Assembly: GCA_901472455.1 (NCBI GenBank)
Contig: LR590464.1
Location: 2,790,001 to 2,854,000, forward strand
From: Leclercia adecarboxylata
GTDB taxonomy: Bacteria > Pseudomonadota > Gammaproteobacteria > Enterobacterales > Enterobacteriaceae
DNA: 64,000 nt
Direction of reading: 5' to 3'
Each line of letters begins with the position of its first letter. Positions within the stretch are counted from its first letter, which is position 1. Positions 40,898 through 52,260 of the stretch are shown here, one piece after another. The position numbers and the translations under genes are program-made. The notes beneath the pieces were generated by a model that was not told the DNA's origin, did no database searches, and saw only the letters and a list, made by a program, of their open reading frames with translations.

Positions 40898-42430
40898 ATG
40901 GCTACTATTGATTCCATGAATAAGGACACCACACGTCTGAGCGATGGACCCGACTGGACATTCGAGCTGCTTGATACCTACCTGGCGGAAATTGACCGGG
41001 TGGCGAAACTCTACCGTCTGGATGCCTATCCCCATCAAATCGAAGTGATTACGTCTGAACAGATGATGGACGCTTACTCCAGCGTCGGGATGCCCATTAA
41101 CTATACCCACTGGTCGTTTGGTAAGAAGTTCATCGAAACCGAACGGCTCTATAAGCATGGTCAGCAGGGGCTGGCCTATGAAATCGTCATCAACTCGAAC
41201 CCCTGCATCGCCTACCTGATGGAAGAGAACACCATTACCATGCAGGCACTGGTGATGGCGCACGCCTGCTACGGCCATAACTCCTTCTTCAAAAATAACT
41301 ACCTGTTCCGCAGCTGGACCGATGCCAGTTCGATTGTCGATTATCTGATCTTTGCCCGTAACTACATCACCCAGTGCGAAGAGCGCTATGGGGTGGAGGA
41401 GGTCGAGAAGCTGCTCGACTCCTGCCATGCGTTGATGAACTACGGCGTGGATCGCTACAAACGTCCGCAGAAAATCTCCCTGCAGGAGGAGAAAGCGCGG
41501 CAGAAAAGCCGGGAAGAGTATCTGCAAAGCCAGGTGAACACGCTGTGGCGTACCCTGCCGAAACGCGAAGAAGAAAAAATGGTGGTCGAAGCTCGCCGTT
41601 ATCCTTCCGAGCCGCAGGAGAACCTGCTCTACTTTATGGAAAAAAACGCCCCGCTGCTGGAGCCGTGGCAGCGTGAGATCCTGCGTATCGTGCGTAAGGT
41701 GAGCCAGTACTTCTATCCGCAAAAACAGACCCAGGTGATGAACGAAGGCTGGGCAACGTTCTGGCACTACACCATCCTCAACCACCTGTATGACGAAGGC
41801 AAAGTCACCGAACGCTTTATGCTGGAGTTCCTGCACAGCCACACCAACGTTGTGTTCCAGCCGCCTTACAACAGCCCGTGGTACAGCGGGATTAATCCGT
41901 ATGCGCTGGGCTTTGCCATGTTCCAGGACATCAAGCGTATCTGCCAGAATCCTACGGAAGAGGATAAATACTGGTTCCCGGATATCGCCGGTTCCGACTG
42001 GCTGGAAACGCTGCATTTTGCGATGCGCGACTTCAAGGACGAGAGCTTTATCAGCCAGTTCCTGTCGCCGAAAGTGATGCGTGACTTCCGCCTGTTTACA
42101 GTGCTGGATGACGATCACAACAACTATCTCGAGATTTCGGCGATCCACAATGAAGAGGGGTATCGTGAGATCCGCTCCCGCCTTTCGGCGCAGTACAACT
42201 TGAGCAATCTGGAGCCGAATATTCAGGTCTGGAATGTGGATCTGCGCGGGGATCGCTCCCTGACGCTGCGCTATATCCCGCATAACCGCGCGCCGCTGGA
42301 TAAAGGGCGTAAGGAAGTGCTGAAGCATGTGCATCGTCTGTGGGGCTTTGACATTATGCTGGAGCAGCAAAATGAAGACGGCAGCGTGGAGCTGCTGGAA
42401 CGGTGCCCGGTGAAAGGCAATATGTTGTAA
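40898..42430 (+). CDS. ycgB: SpoVR-family protein
   Basis: Intact, 510 residues from the ATG at 40898 (MATIDSMNKDTTRLSDGPDW), as in E. coli; an upstream ATG (40829) would precede the predicted promoter. The SpoVR domain includes PHQIEVITSEQMMDAYSSVG, HACYGHNSFFKNNYLFRSW, and MNEGWATFWHYTILNHLYDE. The His and Glu-rich stretches suggest a metal site. The role in Gram-negatives is unclear; it often goes with yeaG-yeaH. Very high identity to E. coli. Confidence 0.93.
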   Translation: MATIDSMNKDTTRLSDGPDWTFELLDTYLAEIDRVAKLYRLDAYPHQIEVITSEQMMDAYSSVGMPINYTHWSFGKKFIETERLYKHGQQGLAYEIVINSNPCIAYLMEENTITMQALVMAHACYGHNSFFKNNYLFRSWTDASSIVDYLIFARNYITQCEERYGVEEVEKLLDSCHALMNYGVDRYKRPQKISLQEEKARQKSREEYLQSQVNTLWRTLPKREEEKMVVEARRYPSEPQENLLYFMEKNAPLLEPWQREILRIVRKVSQYFYPQKQTQVMNEGWATFWHYTILNHLYDEGKVTERFMLEFLHSHTNVVFQPPYNSPWYSGINPYALGFAMFQDIKRICQNPTEEDKYWFPDIAGSDWLETLHFAMRDFKDESFISQFLSPKVMRDFRLFTVLDDDHNNYLEISAIHNEEGYREIRSRLSAQYNLSNLEPNIQVWNVDLRGDRSLTLRYIPHNRAPLDKGRKEVLKHVHRLWGFDIMLEQQNEDGSVELLERCPVKGNML

Positions 42431-42476
42431 CCCGCGCGGTTTGTTGCCGGGCTACGCCTGGTTTAGCCGAAAAAAA

Positions 42477-42500
42477 AACCTCTCAAACGAGAGGTTTTTT
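42477..42500. terminator. Terminator between ycgB and fadR
   Basis: CCTCTC (42479-42484), AAAC, GAGAGG (42489-42494), then six T; nine A stand on the other side. It lies about 48 bases after the ycgB stop and just ahead of the convergent fadR stop at 42503, so it can serve both. Confidence 0.87.
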
Positions 42501-42502
42501 AT

Positions 42503-43220
42503 TTAGCGCCCCTGAATCACCAGGTCGCCCGGCAGGGATTTCTGCATCCGGTGCCAGATCTCACCGCTCTCACGACCATAGCGACGCACGGTGTCGTACA
42601 CCTGATCGTGCTGGCCTTCTGAGCAGAGTTCACTGAGCTTGTGATAGAAACCGAGCGCCAGGCTGCGGGCTTCGGGGTTGGCAAAGTAATGACGGCCGAT
42701 GCGGGTATAAAGCCCTTTCATGCCGTTGAGGATCAGGCGTAGATCGGGTTACCCGAGGCAAACGCCAGACCGCGGAAGACATTGTAATCCAGCAGCGCAA
42801 AGGCATCAGCGTGATCTTCCACCGCCGTGGCGCGGGCCAGTACCTCCAGTGCCTTATCCGGGTGCTGGCGAAACGCCGTACGGATAAAGATGGTGGCAAT
42901 GTTGGTGCGCACGGAGAGCAGGTTATCGATGAGCTGCGGTACGCTCTCGTGGTCGAGACGCGCCAGCGTTTCAAGAATATTCAGACCCGACGTTTCCCAG
43001 AAGTTATTCACTTTGGTCGGTTTGCCGTGTTGGATCGTCAGCCAGCCATCGCGGCCAGTCGCTGCAACACTTCACGTAAGGTGGTACGTGTGACGCCAAT
43101 CAGTTCAGAGAGTTCGCGTTCTGCGGGAAGTATCGAGCCTGGCGGGAAACGGTTATTCCAGATGCTTTCGATAATGTACTCTTCCGCGAAACCCGCCGGG
43201 CTTTGCGCCTTTATGACCAT
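42503..43220 (-). CDS. fadR: Fatty acid metabolism regulator (GntR family)
   Basis: About 239 residues. The N-terminal winged helix is [20 protein letters not shown] and [20 protein letters not shown]. The C-terminal acyl-CoA-binding bundle includes [40 protein letters not shown] and [20 protein letters not shown]. Frame changes lie near 43035 and 42725. FadR represses fad genes and activates fab genes, and leaves DNA on binding long-chain acyl-CoA. Its target fadD in this window keeps a good FadR site. Divergent from nhaB. Confidence 0.93.
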
Positions 43221-43418
43221 AGTGAATTTTCCATTAACTGCTTTTTACAAATTTCACTCATCATACCAGAGGCAGACAGAGGCAGATAGCGCAGCGAGGC
43301 GAGAAAAAAGGGATCGCTGTTTTATTTTTATCATTTAAAAGTCGGGCCTCCGCCCCCCTGCCCGGCGCGGTTTGCGTATACTTAGGATGTAATTATGTGA
43401 TGGGCAAGGAAATCTGTT

Positions 43419-44957
43419 GTGGAAATGTCTTATAGCCGCGCACTGTGGCGCAATTTTTTAGGCCAGTCCCCCGACTGGTATAAAGTGACCCTGGTTGTTT
43501 TTCTGGTTCTTAACCCCTTTATCTTTGTTGTCGATCCCTTCGTTGCCGGCTGGTTGCTGGTTGGGGAGTTTATCTTTACCCTGGCGATGGCGCTGAAATG
43601 TTTATCCCCTGCTGCCGGGTGGCCTGCTGGCTTCGAGGCGGTGGTGATTGGCATGACCAGCGCGGAACACGTGAAGGAAGAGCTGGCGTCAAATCTGGAA
43701 GTGCTCCTGCTGCTGATGTTTATGGTGGCCGGGATCTACTTTATGAAGCAGCTGCTGCTGTTTATCTTTACCGCCTGCTGCTGAGTATTCCCTCCAAGAC
43801 AATGCTGTCGCTGTCTTTCTGCGTAGCCGCCGCCTTTTTGTCGGCCTTCCTTGATGCCCTGACCGTGGTGGCGGTGGTGATCAGCGTCGCCGTGGGCTTT
43901 TACGGGATCTATCATCGGGTGGCCTCCGCGCAGCCCAAAGATAATTTGCAGGATGACAGCCAGGTCGATGCCCGGCAGCGCGAAGTGCTGGAACAGTTCC
44001 GTGCGTTTCTGTGCAGCCTGATGATGCACGCAGGCGTGGGCACCGCGCTGGGCGGGGGTGATGACCATGGTCGGGGAGCCGCAAAACCTGATCATCGCCA
44101 AAGCCGTCGGCTGGAATTTCACCGACTTTTTCCTGCACGTAGCGCCGGTCAGCGTGCCGGTGCTGGTGTGCGGCCTGTTCACCTGCTGGTTGGTAGAGAA
44201 GTTTAAATGGTTTGGTTACGGCACCCTGCTGCCGACCCCGGTACGTGAGGTGTTACAACGTTTTGATGAAGAGAGCCGCAGCAAGCGTACCCGTCAGCAA
44301 AAACTGGCTATGATCTTTCAGGCCATTATTGGCATCTGGCTGATTATCGCCCTGGCGTTTCATCTGGCGGAGGTGGGCTTGATTGGCCTGTCGGTCATTA
44401 TCCTGGCGACCTCGTTTACCGGCGTGACGGATGAGCACGCGATTGGCAAAGCCTTTACCGAAGCGCTGCCCTTTACCGCCCTGCTGACGGTCTTTTTCGC
44501 GGTGGTGGCAGTGATTGTCGATCAGCAGCTGTTTGCGCCGATCATTCGCTACGTGCTACAGGCCGAGCCGGATGCCCAGCTGACGCTGTTCTATCTGTTT
44601 AACGGCCTGCTGTCAGCCATCTCTGATAACGTGTTTGTCGGTTCGGTCTATATCAATGAGGCCAAAACCGCACTGCAGAGCGGCGCAATCAACCAGCAGC
44701 AGTTTGAAATGCTGGCGGTGGCGATCAATACCGGCACCAACCTGCCTTCCGTCGCCACGCCAAACGGCCAGGCGGCGTTCCTGTTCCTGCTCACCTCGGC
44801 GCTGGCTCCTTTAATCAGGCTCTCTTATGGCCGGATGGTATGGATGGCGCTGCCCTATACGGTGGTATTAACCACCGTCGGCTTGTTGTGCGTCAAAATT
44901 ACCCTTATTCCATTTACCCAATGGATGTTGCAGACGGGTATACTGACGGCGCATTAA
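43419..44957 (+). CDS. nhaB: Na(+)/H(+) antiporter NhaB
   Basis: About 514 residues, GTG start at 43419 ([20 protein letters not shown]). Family text includes [58 protein letters not shown] and [20 protein letters not shown]. Frame changes near 43605, 43780 and 44055. It exports sodium for protons across the inner membrane. Divergent from fadR as in E. coli, with dsbB downstream. Confidence 0.93.
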
Positions 44958-45099
44958 GAGAGTCAGCCGGGTCGTATATGGCCCGGCTGCACTTTCGAAT
45001 GATAAATATCCGATTACGTTATATTTTGCGCGCTGAGGCTGGCGCGCGAATTGTTTTCGTTTACACTGCGCTTTCTATACCTGCTCCAGGGAAATGATT

Positions 45100-45631
45100 A
45101 TGTTGAAATTTTTAAACCAGTGCTCGCGTGGACGCGGCGCGTGGTTGCTGTTGGCCCTGACCGCCTTCGCATTAGAAATGGTGGCATTATGGTTCCAGCA
45201 TGTGATGTTGCTGAAGCCCTGCGTGCTGTGCATCTACGAACGCTGCGCGCTGTTTGGCGTGATGGGCGCGGGCCTGGTCGGTGCCATTGCTCCAAAAAGC
45301 CCGCTGCGCTACGGTGCGATTGCTATCTGGCTCTACAGCGCCGGAAAAGGCCTTCAGCTGGCCTGGGAACACACCATGATCCAGCTGCATCCGTCGCCGT
45401 TCCAGACCTGTGATTTTGCCGCCAGCTTCCCGAGCTGGCTGCCGCTGGACAAATGGCTGCCGCAGGTCTTCGTGGCAAGCGGTGACTGTTCCGTGCGTCA
45501 GTGGGAGTTTTCTGACTCTCGAGATGCCGCAGTGGCTGGTAGGCATTTTCGCCGCTTTCCTGGTTGTGGCGCTGCTGGTACTGATTGCCCAGCCGTTCAA
45601 ACCGAAAAAACGCGATCTTTTTGGACGTTAA
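45100..45631 (+). CDS. dsbB: Disulfide bond formation protein B
   Basis: About 176 residues, four helices, inner membrane. The redox pairs are visible: Cys41 and Cys44 in [12 protein letters not shown], and Cys104 and Cys130 in FQTCDF and GDCSVRQW. DsbB re-oxidises DsbA with quinone as acceptor. Start ATG at 45100 ([13 protein letters not shown]); an ATG six bases before is possible. One frame change near 45515 precedes the last helix and the [12 protein letters not shown] end. Confidence 0.94.
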
Positions 45632-45642
45632 TGTCCGACAAT

Positions 45643-45668
45643 AAAAAACCCGACTCGGCGGGTTTTTT
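45643..45668. terminator. Bidirectional terminator between dsbB and ycgN
   Basis: AAAAAACCCG (45643-45652) pairs with CGGGTTTTTT (45659-45668). It stands between the convergent stops at 45631 and 45670. A and T runs on both sides make it suit both directions. Confidence 0.88.
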
Positions 45669-45669
45669 G

Positions 45670-46114
45670 TTATGCGCGGTTGGGGTGATTCAGAATATGG
45701 TCTTCCCAGTCCCGCACCTCTGACTCTTTCACCGCAATGTGGCGCACTGAGATTCGCTCGCCGTGCATCGCCGCTTTTGAACCGGCCAGCAAGGGGTGCC
45801 ACTTCGGCAGATCCTTGCCTTCCGCCAGCAGGCGATAAGCGCAGGTCGGCGGCAGCCATTCGAAGGTGGGGCAGGTTGTCGCGGGTCAGCTTGATGCAGT
45901 CCGGCTCTAACTCAAAACGGCGCTCGTAGTTACGGCACTGGCAGGTTTTGATGTTCAGCTGATTGCAGGCGACGTTGGTGAAATAGATTTCGTCTGAGTC
46001 TTCATCCATCAGCTTATGCAGGCAGCACTGCCCGCAGCCGTCACACAGCGATTCCCACTCGGCGTCGGTCATGTTGTCGAGAGTTTTGCTTTGCCAGAAA
46101 GGAATTACGCTCAT
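45670..46114 (-). CDS. ycgN: YcgN-family cysteine-cluster protein (UPF0260)
   Basis: About 148 residues from the ATG at 46114 ([20 protein letters not shown]). The family's Cys pattern is clear: [36 protein letters not shown] and EPDCIKL, which looks like an Fe-S or zinc site. One frame change near 45870, after which [12 protein letters not shown] and the C-terminus match E. coli. No function has been settled. It begins the ycgN gene of the ycgM-ycgN pair, with a 93-base gap. Confidence 0.9.
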
Positions 46115-46207
46115 AAGGATGTCCACACGTCAAAATAAAGCGCACCTTATAACCAGTCTGGCACCTTGATGCAAGTTTTGCCGCCCAAAAGGGGCGGCAA
46201 GCGGGGA

Positions 46208-46867
46208 TTACAGCACGCGGGTTTTTAGCGACAGGCCGTTAACGGCCACTTCCAGCTCATCGCCACTGGCGAGTGGGCCGACCCCTTCCGGGGTACCCGT
46301 GAGGATGACATCGCCCGGTTTAAGGGTGAAATAACGGCTCATATAGGCAATCAGCGGCACAATCTTGTGGATCATGTCGGCGGTCGACCCCTGCTGGCGC
46401 ACCTCGCCGTTTACCTTCAGGCTCAGGGTGGTGTTCTGCGGATCGTCCTGGAATTCCGATGCCGGTACGAACCCGGAGATTGGGCAGGAATTATCAAAGC
46501 CCTTGGCTTTTTCCCACGGCTGGCCCGCTTTCTTCATTTTGCCCTGCACGTCGCGCAGGGTCAGATCCAGCGCCACACCATAACCGGCAATCGCCTTCTG
46601 CACATGATCTTCAGAGGCCTGACGCAGCGTGGCGCCAATCAGCACCGCCAGCTCCACTTCGTGATGAACCGAGCCTAGCCCCTGCGGTAATGCCAGCGGC
46701 TGGCGAATATCACAGAGCGCCGTTTCCGGTTTAATGAACAGCACTGGCTCTTCTGGAACCGCACTTCCCATCTCCTGAATATGCTTTGCGTAATTACTTC
46801 CTACGCAGACGACTTTACTTACCGGATAATCCAGTAAGGCTCCTTGCCAGTTATGATGTTGATACAT
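46208..46867 (-). CDS. ycgM: Fumarylacetoacetate hydrolase family protein (acylpyruvase-like)
   Basis: Intact, 219 residues. FAH fold with metal ligands in SVHHEVELAVLIG (Glu pair) and GYGVALDLTLRDVQGKM (Asp), then GDVILTGTPEGVGPLASGDE at the C-terminus. Human FAHD1, a relative, is an acylpyruvase and oxaloacetate decarboxylase; the E. coli protein is little studied. Same strand as ycgN and ycgL. Confidence 0.92.
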   Translation of the reverse strand: MYQHHNWQGALLDYPVSKVVCVGSNYAKHIQEMGSAVPEEPVLFIKPETALCDIRQPLALPQGLGSVHHEVELAVLIGATLRQASEDHVQKAIAGYGVALDLTLRDVQGKMKKAGQPWEKAKGFDNSCPISGFVPASEFQDDPQNTTLSLKVNGEVRQQGSTADMIHKIVPLIAYMSRYFTLKPGDVILTGTPEGVGPLASGDELEVAVNGLSLKTRVL

Positions 46868-46914
46868 AAACGTCCCCTGAACGGTGAATGTGACGCTGAC
46901 AGAAAACTCCTAAA

Positions 46915-47190
46915 CTATTTTTTCCCCTGCGCCTCAAGATGCTGTTTCAGTAAATTCTCTTGTGGCGGAGGAAGTTGTAAATAATAGCCCTGTTCCGTCA
47001 ACGCGGTTTTTACTTTTTCCAGATCGGCGTTACTCAGCTGCTTGCGCCCGTCGAGCGGCATCAGCATCACCAGCTGCGGCTTACCGAAGCTTTTCATCAG
47101 TGCCTCAGGCACACGGGAAAAATCGTCCTTTTTTTCGACATACAGGTAGGTCTGGTCGCGCTGGGTACTTCTGTAGATCACACAAAACAT
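46915..47190 (-). CDS. ycgL: YcgL-domain protein
   Basis: Intact, 91 residues, starting [20 protein letters not shown] with the family block [20 protein letters not shown] and the end [16 protein letters not shown] [14 protein letters not shown]. Small alpha/beta fold of unknown function, always next to minC in enterobacteria. Divergent from minC across about 125 bases. Confidence 0.92.
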   Translation of the reverse strand: MFCVIYRSTQRDQTYLYVEKKDDFSRVPEALMKSFGKPQLVMLMPLDGRKQLSNADLEKVKTALTEQGYYLQLPPPQENLLKQHLEAQGKK

Positions 47191-47315
47191 ATATTTACTC
47201 TGAATTAAGCGGGAGGGTGACTTGCCTCAATATAATTGTGACTATAACATGCCTGATACTCTTCGGAATATCACGGCGCACAGGTCGTGGTAAAAGCAAA
47301 TTGAGTAAGGCCAGG

Positions 47316-48020
47316 ATGTCAAACACGCCCATCGAGCTTAAAGGCAGTAGCTTCACCTTATCAGTGGTTCATTTGCATGAAGCAAAACCCGAGGTTATTC
47401 GTCAGGCGTTAGAAGACAAAATTGCGCAGGCGCCCGCATTTCTTACCCATGCGCCGGTGGTCATCAACGTCAGCAGCCTTGAGGCGCCGGTAAACTGGCA
47501 CCATTTGCAACAGGCGGTCTCCGCTACCGGCCTGCGAATTGTGGGCATCAGCGGCTGTAAAGACGCTGAACTGAAAGCCGAAATCGATCGTGCGGGTCTT
47601 CCGTTGCTGAACGAAGGCAAAGACAAAGCTCCGCGCGCCGAACCCCCTGCTCCACCAGAACTCCCTGTTACTCCTGTCACAAAAACGCGATTGATTGATC
47701 TGCCCGTGCGTTCCGGTCAGCGTATTTATGCGCCAAACTGTGACCTGATTGTGACCAACCACGTCAGCGCTGGGCGGAGCTGATCGCGGATGGCAATATC
47801 CATATTTATGGCTCAATGCGAGGCCGTGCGCTGGCGGGTGCCAGCGGCGATCGCGATGCGCAAATTTTTTGTACCCACCTGGAGGCGGAGCTGGTCTCCA
47901 TCCGCAGGGGTTTACTGGCTGAGTGATAACATCCCGGCCGAATTTTCTGGCAAAGCGGCACGTCTGCGGCTGGCAGACAACGCTTTGACCGTTCAAACCG
48001 TTGAATTGATCCCTTTTTAA
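47316..48020 (+). CDS. minC: Septum site-determining protein MinC
   Basis: About 234 residues from the ATG at 47316 ([20 protein letters not shown]). The N-terminal domain blocks FtsZ assembly; the C-terminal beta-helix binds MinD and reads [39 protein letters not shown] and [11 protein letters not shown] linker rich in Pro and Ala lies near residues 105-120. One G is missing near 47772 and one C extra near 47900. First gene of minCDE. Confidence 0.94.
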
Positions 48021-48032
48021 CAAGGAATTTCT

Positions 48033-48846
48033 ATGGCACGCATTATTGTTGTTACTTCGGGTAAAGGAGGCGTTGGCAAGACCACCTCCAGCGCGGCCAT
48101 CGCTACTGGTTTGGCCCAGAAGGGAAAGAAAACCGTCGTTATCGATTTCGATATCGGCCTGCGTAACCTTGACCTGATTATGGGTTGTGAACGCCGCGTG
48201 GTGTACGATTTTGTGAACGTGATTCAGGGTGACGCCACGCTGAATCAGGCAATGATTAAAGATAAACGTACCGACAACCTCTATATTCTTCCCGCTTCGC
48301 AGACGCGCGACAAGGATGCGCTGACCCGTGAAGGCGTGGAAAAAGTGCTCGATGAGCTGAAAAAAATGGACTTCGATTTCGTGGTCTGCGACTCACCCGC
48401 AAGGCATCGAAACGGGCGCGCTGATGGCGCTCTACTTCGCCGACGAAGCGATCATCACCACCAACCCGGAAGTGTCGTCTGTACGTGACTCCGACCGTAT
48501 TTTAGGGATCCTCGCCTCGAAATCCCGCCGTGCGGAAAATGGCGAAGAACCGATTAAAGAGCACCTGCTGCTGACCCGTTATAATCCGGGTCGTGTCAAT
48601 AAAGGTGATATGCTGAGTATGGAAGACGTGCTGGAGATCCTGCGCATTAAACTGGTTGGCGTCATCCCGGAAGATCAATCCGTGTTGCGCGCGTCTAACC
48701 AGGGTGAGCCGGTTATCCTCGACGCTAACGCAGACGCCGGTAAAGCGTATGCGGATACGGTAGATCGTCTGCTCGGAGAAGAACGTCCTTTCCGCTTCAT
48801 CGAAGAAGAGAAGAAAGGTTTCCTCAAACGCCTGTTCGGAGGATAA
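48033..48846 (+). CDS. minD: Septum site-determining ATPase MinD
   Basis: About 270 residues. Deviant Walker [21 protein letters not shown] at the N-terminus, then [19 protein letters not shown], and [20 protein letters not shown] once an extra A at about 48402 is removed. The C-terminal amphipathic membrane helix ([14 protein letters not shown]) is present. MinD oscillates on the membrane with MinE and carries MinC. The gene is important for viable cell division placement, so the single break is surely an error. Confidence 0.95.
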
Positions 48847-48849
48847 GTT

Positions 48850-49120
48850 ATGGCATTACTGGACTTTTTTTCTCTCGCGGAAAAAAAGCACCGCTAACAT
48901 CGCAAAAGAGCGTCTGCAGATCATCGTGGCAGAACGCCGCCGCAGCGACGCGGAACCGCATTACCTGCCGCAGCTGCGCAAAGATATTCTGGAAGTGATC
49001 TGTAAGTATGTGCAGATTGACCCGGAAATGGTCACCGTGCAGCTGGAGCAAAAGGACGGGGATATCTCGATTCTGGAGCTAAACGTGACCCTGCCGGAAG
49101 CGGAAGAGTCGCGTTCATAA
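48850..49120 (+). CDS. minE: Cell division topological specificity factor MinE
   Basis: About 89 residues. The true start is the ATG at 48850 ([20 protein letters not shown]), reached by dropping one T from a T run near 48868; the in-frame fragment alone would lose the membrane-targeting and MinD-binding N-terminus. The rest, [20 protein letters not shown] and [20 protein letters not shown], is as in E. coli. It starts three bases after the minD stop and sets the oscillation. Confidence 0.94.
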
Positions 49121-49211
49121 TTGAGCGCAATTGCCGGGCGGCAGGTTATTTGCCCGGCCCAGCGTTTGTAACCCCGGCCAGCCTGGCGCCGCCGGGGGTT
49201 ACAGAGCGCAA

Positions 49212-50342
49212 TTATTGCGGATACTCTTCCAGCAAGGCGTTCAGGCGAGCGGCCATCAGTTTCCCCACGCCAGCCTGCCATCAATTCAGGCGTACCGTTC
49301 TGCGGTTTCAGCTTCCAGTGCGCGTTCAACAGCTGGTTAATCTGACGGCGTGAGGCCAGCAGCTCAGCACTCACTTTGCTCTCCGCTGCCACTTCCTGAA
49401 CCAGGGCTTTGATCGCCTTGAACGCTTTGCGATAGCCCGGCATATCCATCAGGTTCAACAGCGGTTCCGGCAGCGCCTCATCCGGCAATGCCTGCGCTTT
49501 CGCCACCAGTGCCAGCAGGGTTTTGCCGTGGAAGCGGATCTCCGAACCGGAAAGCCCGATGCTGTCCAGCTCGCCCAGACTGCCGGCATATACCGCGCCA
49601 CCGCCCACAGATGCTCTTCACGCACCACAAAGTTTACCGCCAGGTCACGCTCCCGCGCCTTGCGCAGACCGCCAGTCGGCCAGTAATTGCAGACAGGCCA
49701 GCTGGCGGGTGCGCAGCTGCCAGGCGTTGTTGATATCGCGCCAGGCCTCTTTTGGATCGGTGGTCTCCTGACGACGCAGCTGCGTCATCCGGCACTCATT
49801 CAGGGCGGCAGGCAGCCAGCCGGAAGCTTCAGCCTCTTTCATCAGCTGACCGGCAATCGGCAGCAGGTAAAACACATCCGCCGCCGCGTAATCCAGCTGG
49901 CGTTCCGTCAACGGGCGCGCCAGCCAGTCGGTGCGGGATTCGCTCTTGTCGATAACCAGCCCGGTATACTCTTCCACCATGGCGGCAAAACCCCAGGAGA
50001 GCGGGCGCCCGGCAAAGGCGGCAAGGATCTGGGTGTCGATCAGCGGTTCCGGCATAATGCCGAAGGTATTGAGGAAAACTTCCAGATCTTCACTGCCGGC
50101 ATGCAGGTATTTGGTGATGGCGGTATTCAGCAACAACTCGCGCATCGGCGCCCAGTCCGGTGATCCCCAGCGGGTCGATAAGCGACACATGTTTACCGTC
50201 ATAACATCTGGATCAGACCCAGCTGCGGATAATAGGTGCGGGTACGCACAAACTCGGTATCCAGCGCAATGGCGGGGGCGTCACGGGTGACATCGCACAG
50301 CGAAGCCAGCTCGTCGTTGGTAGTGATCATCTGGTAATTCAA
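49212..50342 (-). CDS. rnd: Ribonuclease D
   Basis: About 376 residues from TTG at 50342 (NYQMITTNDELASLC); E. coli rnd is also known to start with UUG. The DEDD exonuclease domain has ALDTEFVRTRTYYPQLGLIQ, HAGSEDLEVFLNTFG, and YAAADVFYLLPIAGQL with the YxxxD motif. Two HRDC domains follow. Frame changes near 50205, 49640, 49600 and 49265. It trims tRNA 3' ends and other small RNAs. It converges on minE. Confidence 0.93.
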
Positions 50343-50416
50343 ATCATATTCTCTTAGGTTTGCGCCCATAAAAAAACGCTGGCATGGCCAGCGTCTTGGG
50401 GTGACTAACACGAAGC

Positions 50417-52102
50417 TCAGGCTTTATTGTCTACTTTGGCGCGGGCTTCGTCACGTAATTCTCGTCGTAATATCTTCCCGACGTTCGATTTTGGCAGTTC
50501 ATCGCGAAACTCCACCAGTTTCGGCACTTTGTAGCCGGTCAGCTGGCGACGGCAGAAGGTGATCAGCGCCTCTTCGCTGAGGTCAGGATCTTTTTTCACC
50601 ACAAAGATTTTCACCGTTTCACCGCTGCTGCCCGCCGGAACGCCCACTGCGGCCACTTCCAGCACGCCGTTGTGCTGCATCACCACATCTTCGATCTCGT
50701 TCGGATAGACGTTAAACCCGGAGACCAGGATCATGTCTTTCTTACGATCGACGATTCGCAGGAAGCCTTCGTCGTCCATCACCGCGATATCCCCGGTGTG
50801 CAGCCAGCCGTCTTTAATGATTTCATCGGTGGCGTCCGGGCGCTGCCAGTAGCCCAGCATCACCTGCGGCCCTTTCACGCACAGCTCGCCCGGTTCGCCA
50901 TGCGGCACTTCGTTATCCTCGTCATCCACCAGTTTGGCTTCAGTGGAGGGCACCGGCAGGCCAATGCTGCCACTGTGGTAATCGATATCGTGCGGGTTCA
51001 CGCTCACCAGCGGGGCGCACTCGGTCAGGCCATAGCCCTCCAGCAGATACTGGCCGGTGAGCTTCACCCAGCGTTCCGCCACCGCCTGTTGCACCGGCAT
51101 CCCGCCGCCCGCCGACAGATGCAGAGTCGAGAAATCAAGCTGCTGGAACTCTTTGTTGTTCAACAGGGCGTTGAACAGCGTGTTTACCCCCGTCATGGCG
51201 GTAAACGGATATTTCGCCAGCTCTTTCACCAGGCCCGGAATGTCGCGCGGGTTGGTGATCAGGACGTTCTGCCCACCCAGCTCGATAAATAGCAGGCAGT
51301 TCATGGTCAGCGCGAAGATGTGATAGAGCGGCAGCGCGGTGATCACCAGCTCTTTGCCGCGATGCAGCAGCGGGCCGTAGGTGGCGTTCACCTGCTCGAG
51401 GTTCGCCAGCATGTTGCGGTGGGTGAGCATCGCCCCTTTCGCAACTCCGGTGGTGCCGCCGGTGTACTGCAGGAAGGCCAGATCCTGGGACACCACTTCC
51501 GGTTTCACGTACTGCATCCGGTAGCCGTTGTGCAGCGCCCGGCGGAAGGAGATGGCGTCCGGCAGGTGATATTTTGGCACCAGACGTTTAACGTACTTGA
51601 CGACGAAGTTAACCAGCGTCCCTTTCGCAGTGGAGAGCTGATCGCCCATTCGGGTGAGAATAACGTGTTTGACCTGCGTCTTATCGACCACTTTTTCCAG
51701 GGTGTGCGCGAAGTTTGAGACAATCACAATCGCCGCCGCGCCGCTGTCGTTCAGCTGGTGCTCCAGCTCACGCGGGGTGTAGAGCGGGTTGACGTTAACC
51801 ACGATCATCCCGGCGCGCAGGATGCCAAACAGTGCCACCGGATACTGCAGCAGATTAGGCATCATCAATGCTACCCGATCGCCTTTTTTCAGGCCTAAGC
51901 CCTGTTGCAGGTAGGCCGCAAATGCCCGGCTGCGCTCTTCCAGCTTACGGAAGGTCATCACCTCGCCCATGTTCACAAACGCAGGCTGATCGGCGTAGCG
52001 CGTGACGGAATGTTCAAACAGTTCAACCAGGGATTGATAACGGTCAGGATTTATCTCTGCAGGCACATCCGCAGGATAACGGTTAAGCCAAACCTTCTTC
52101 AC
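50417..52102 (-). CDS. fadD: Long-chain fatty acyl-CoA synthetase
   Basis: Intact, 561 residues from GTG at 52102 ([13 protein letters not shown]), matching the E. coli N-terminus and length; upstream in-frame codons are not conserved. AMP-binding motifs [20 protein letters not shown] and [19 protein letters not shown] are present, and the FACS motif [20 protein letters not shown] with the C-terminal Lys region [14 protein letters not shown]. It activates fatty acids at the inner membrane during uptake with FadL. FadR-type sites lie upstream. Confidence 0.96.
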   Translation of the reverse strand: MKKVWLNRYPADVPAEINPDRYQSLVELFEHSVTRYADQPAFVNMGEVMTFRKLEERSRAFAAYLQQGLGLKKGDRVALMMPNLLQYPVALFGILRAGMIVVNVNPLYTPRELEHQLNDSGAAAIVIVSNFAHTLEKVVDKTQVKHVILTRMGDQLSTAKGTLVNFVVKYVKRLVPKYHLPDAISFRRALHNGYRMQYVKPEVVSQDLAFLQYTGGTTGVAKGAMLTHRNMLANLEQVNATYGPLLHRGKELVITALPLYHIFALTMNCLLFIELGGQNVLITNPRDIPGLVKELAKYPFTAMTGVNTLFNALLNNKEFQQLDFSTLHLSAGGGMPVQQAVAERWVKLTGQYLLEGYGLTECAPLVSVNPHDIDYHSGSIGLPVPSTEAKLVDDEDNEVPHGEPGELCVKGPQVMLGYWQRPDATDEIIKDGWLHTGDIAVMDDEGFLRIVDRKKDMILVSGFNVYPNEIEDVVMQHNGVLEVAAVGVPAGSSGETVKIFVVKKDPDLSEEALITFCRRQLTGYKVPKLVEFRDELPKSNVGKILRRELRDEARAKVDNKA

Positions 52103-52174
52103 TACATCACCTCTGAAATGCGTGTTCGTCGTCATCACAGCCCCGGTTAATAAACAAGTCGTTAACATAATATT

Positions 52175-52191
52175 AACTCAGCGTACCAGTT
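52175..52191 (-). promoter_or_regulatory. FadR operator upstream of fadD
   Basis: On the minus strand the site reads AACTGGTACGCTGAGTT. As I recall, E. coli fadD site O-D1 is AGCTGGTATGATGAGTT, which differs at four of 17 positions. It lies 73 bases before the fadD start, where repression by FadR in the absence of acyl-CoA is expected. Confidence 0.75.
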
Positions 52192-52260
52192 TATTTATTG
52201 TCCGGATTTAAGGTTGCGAAGCGCGTCACTATTTATTTTTGTTATAACCGTGGAAAAAAC

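Noticed and set aside
48397..48410. Programmed frameshift in minD
   Set aside because: One extra A in GCAAGG; no slippery heptamer or downstream structure, and minD in relatives has no recoding.
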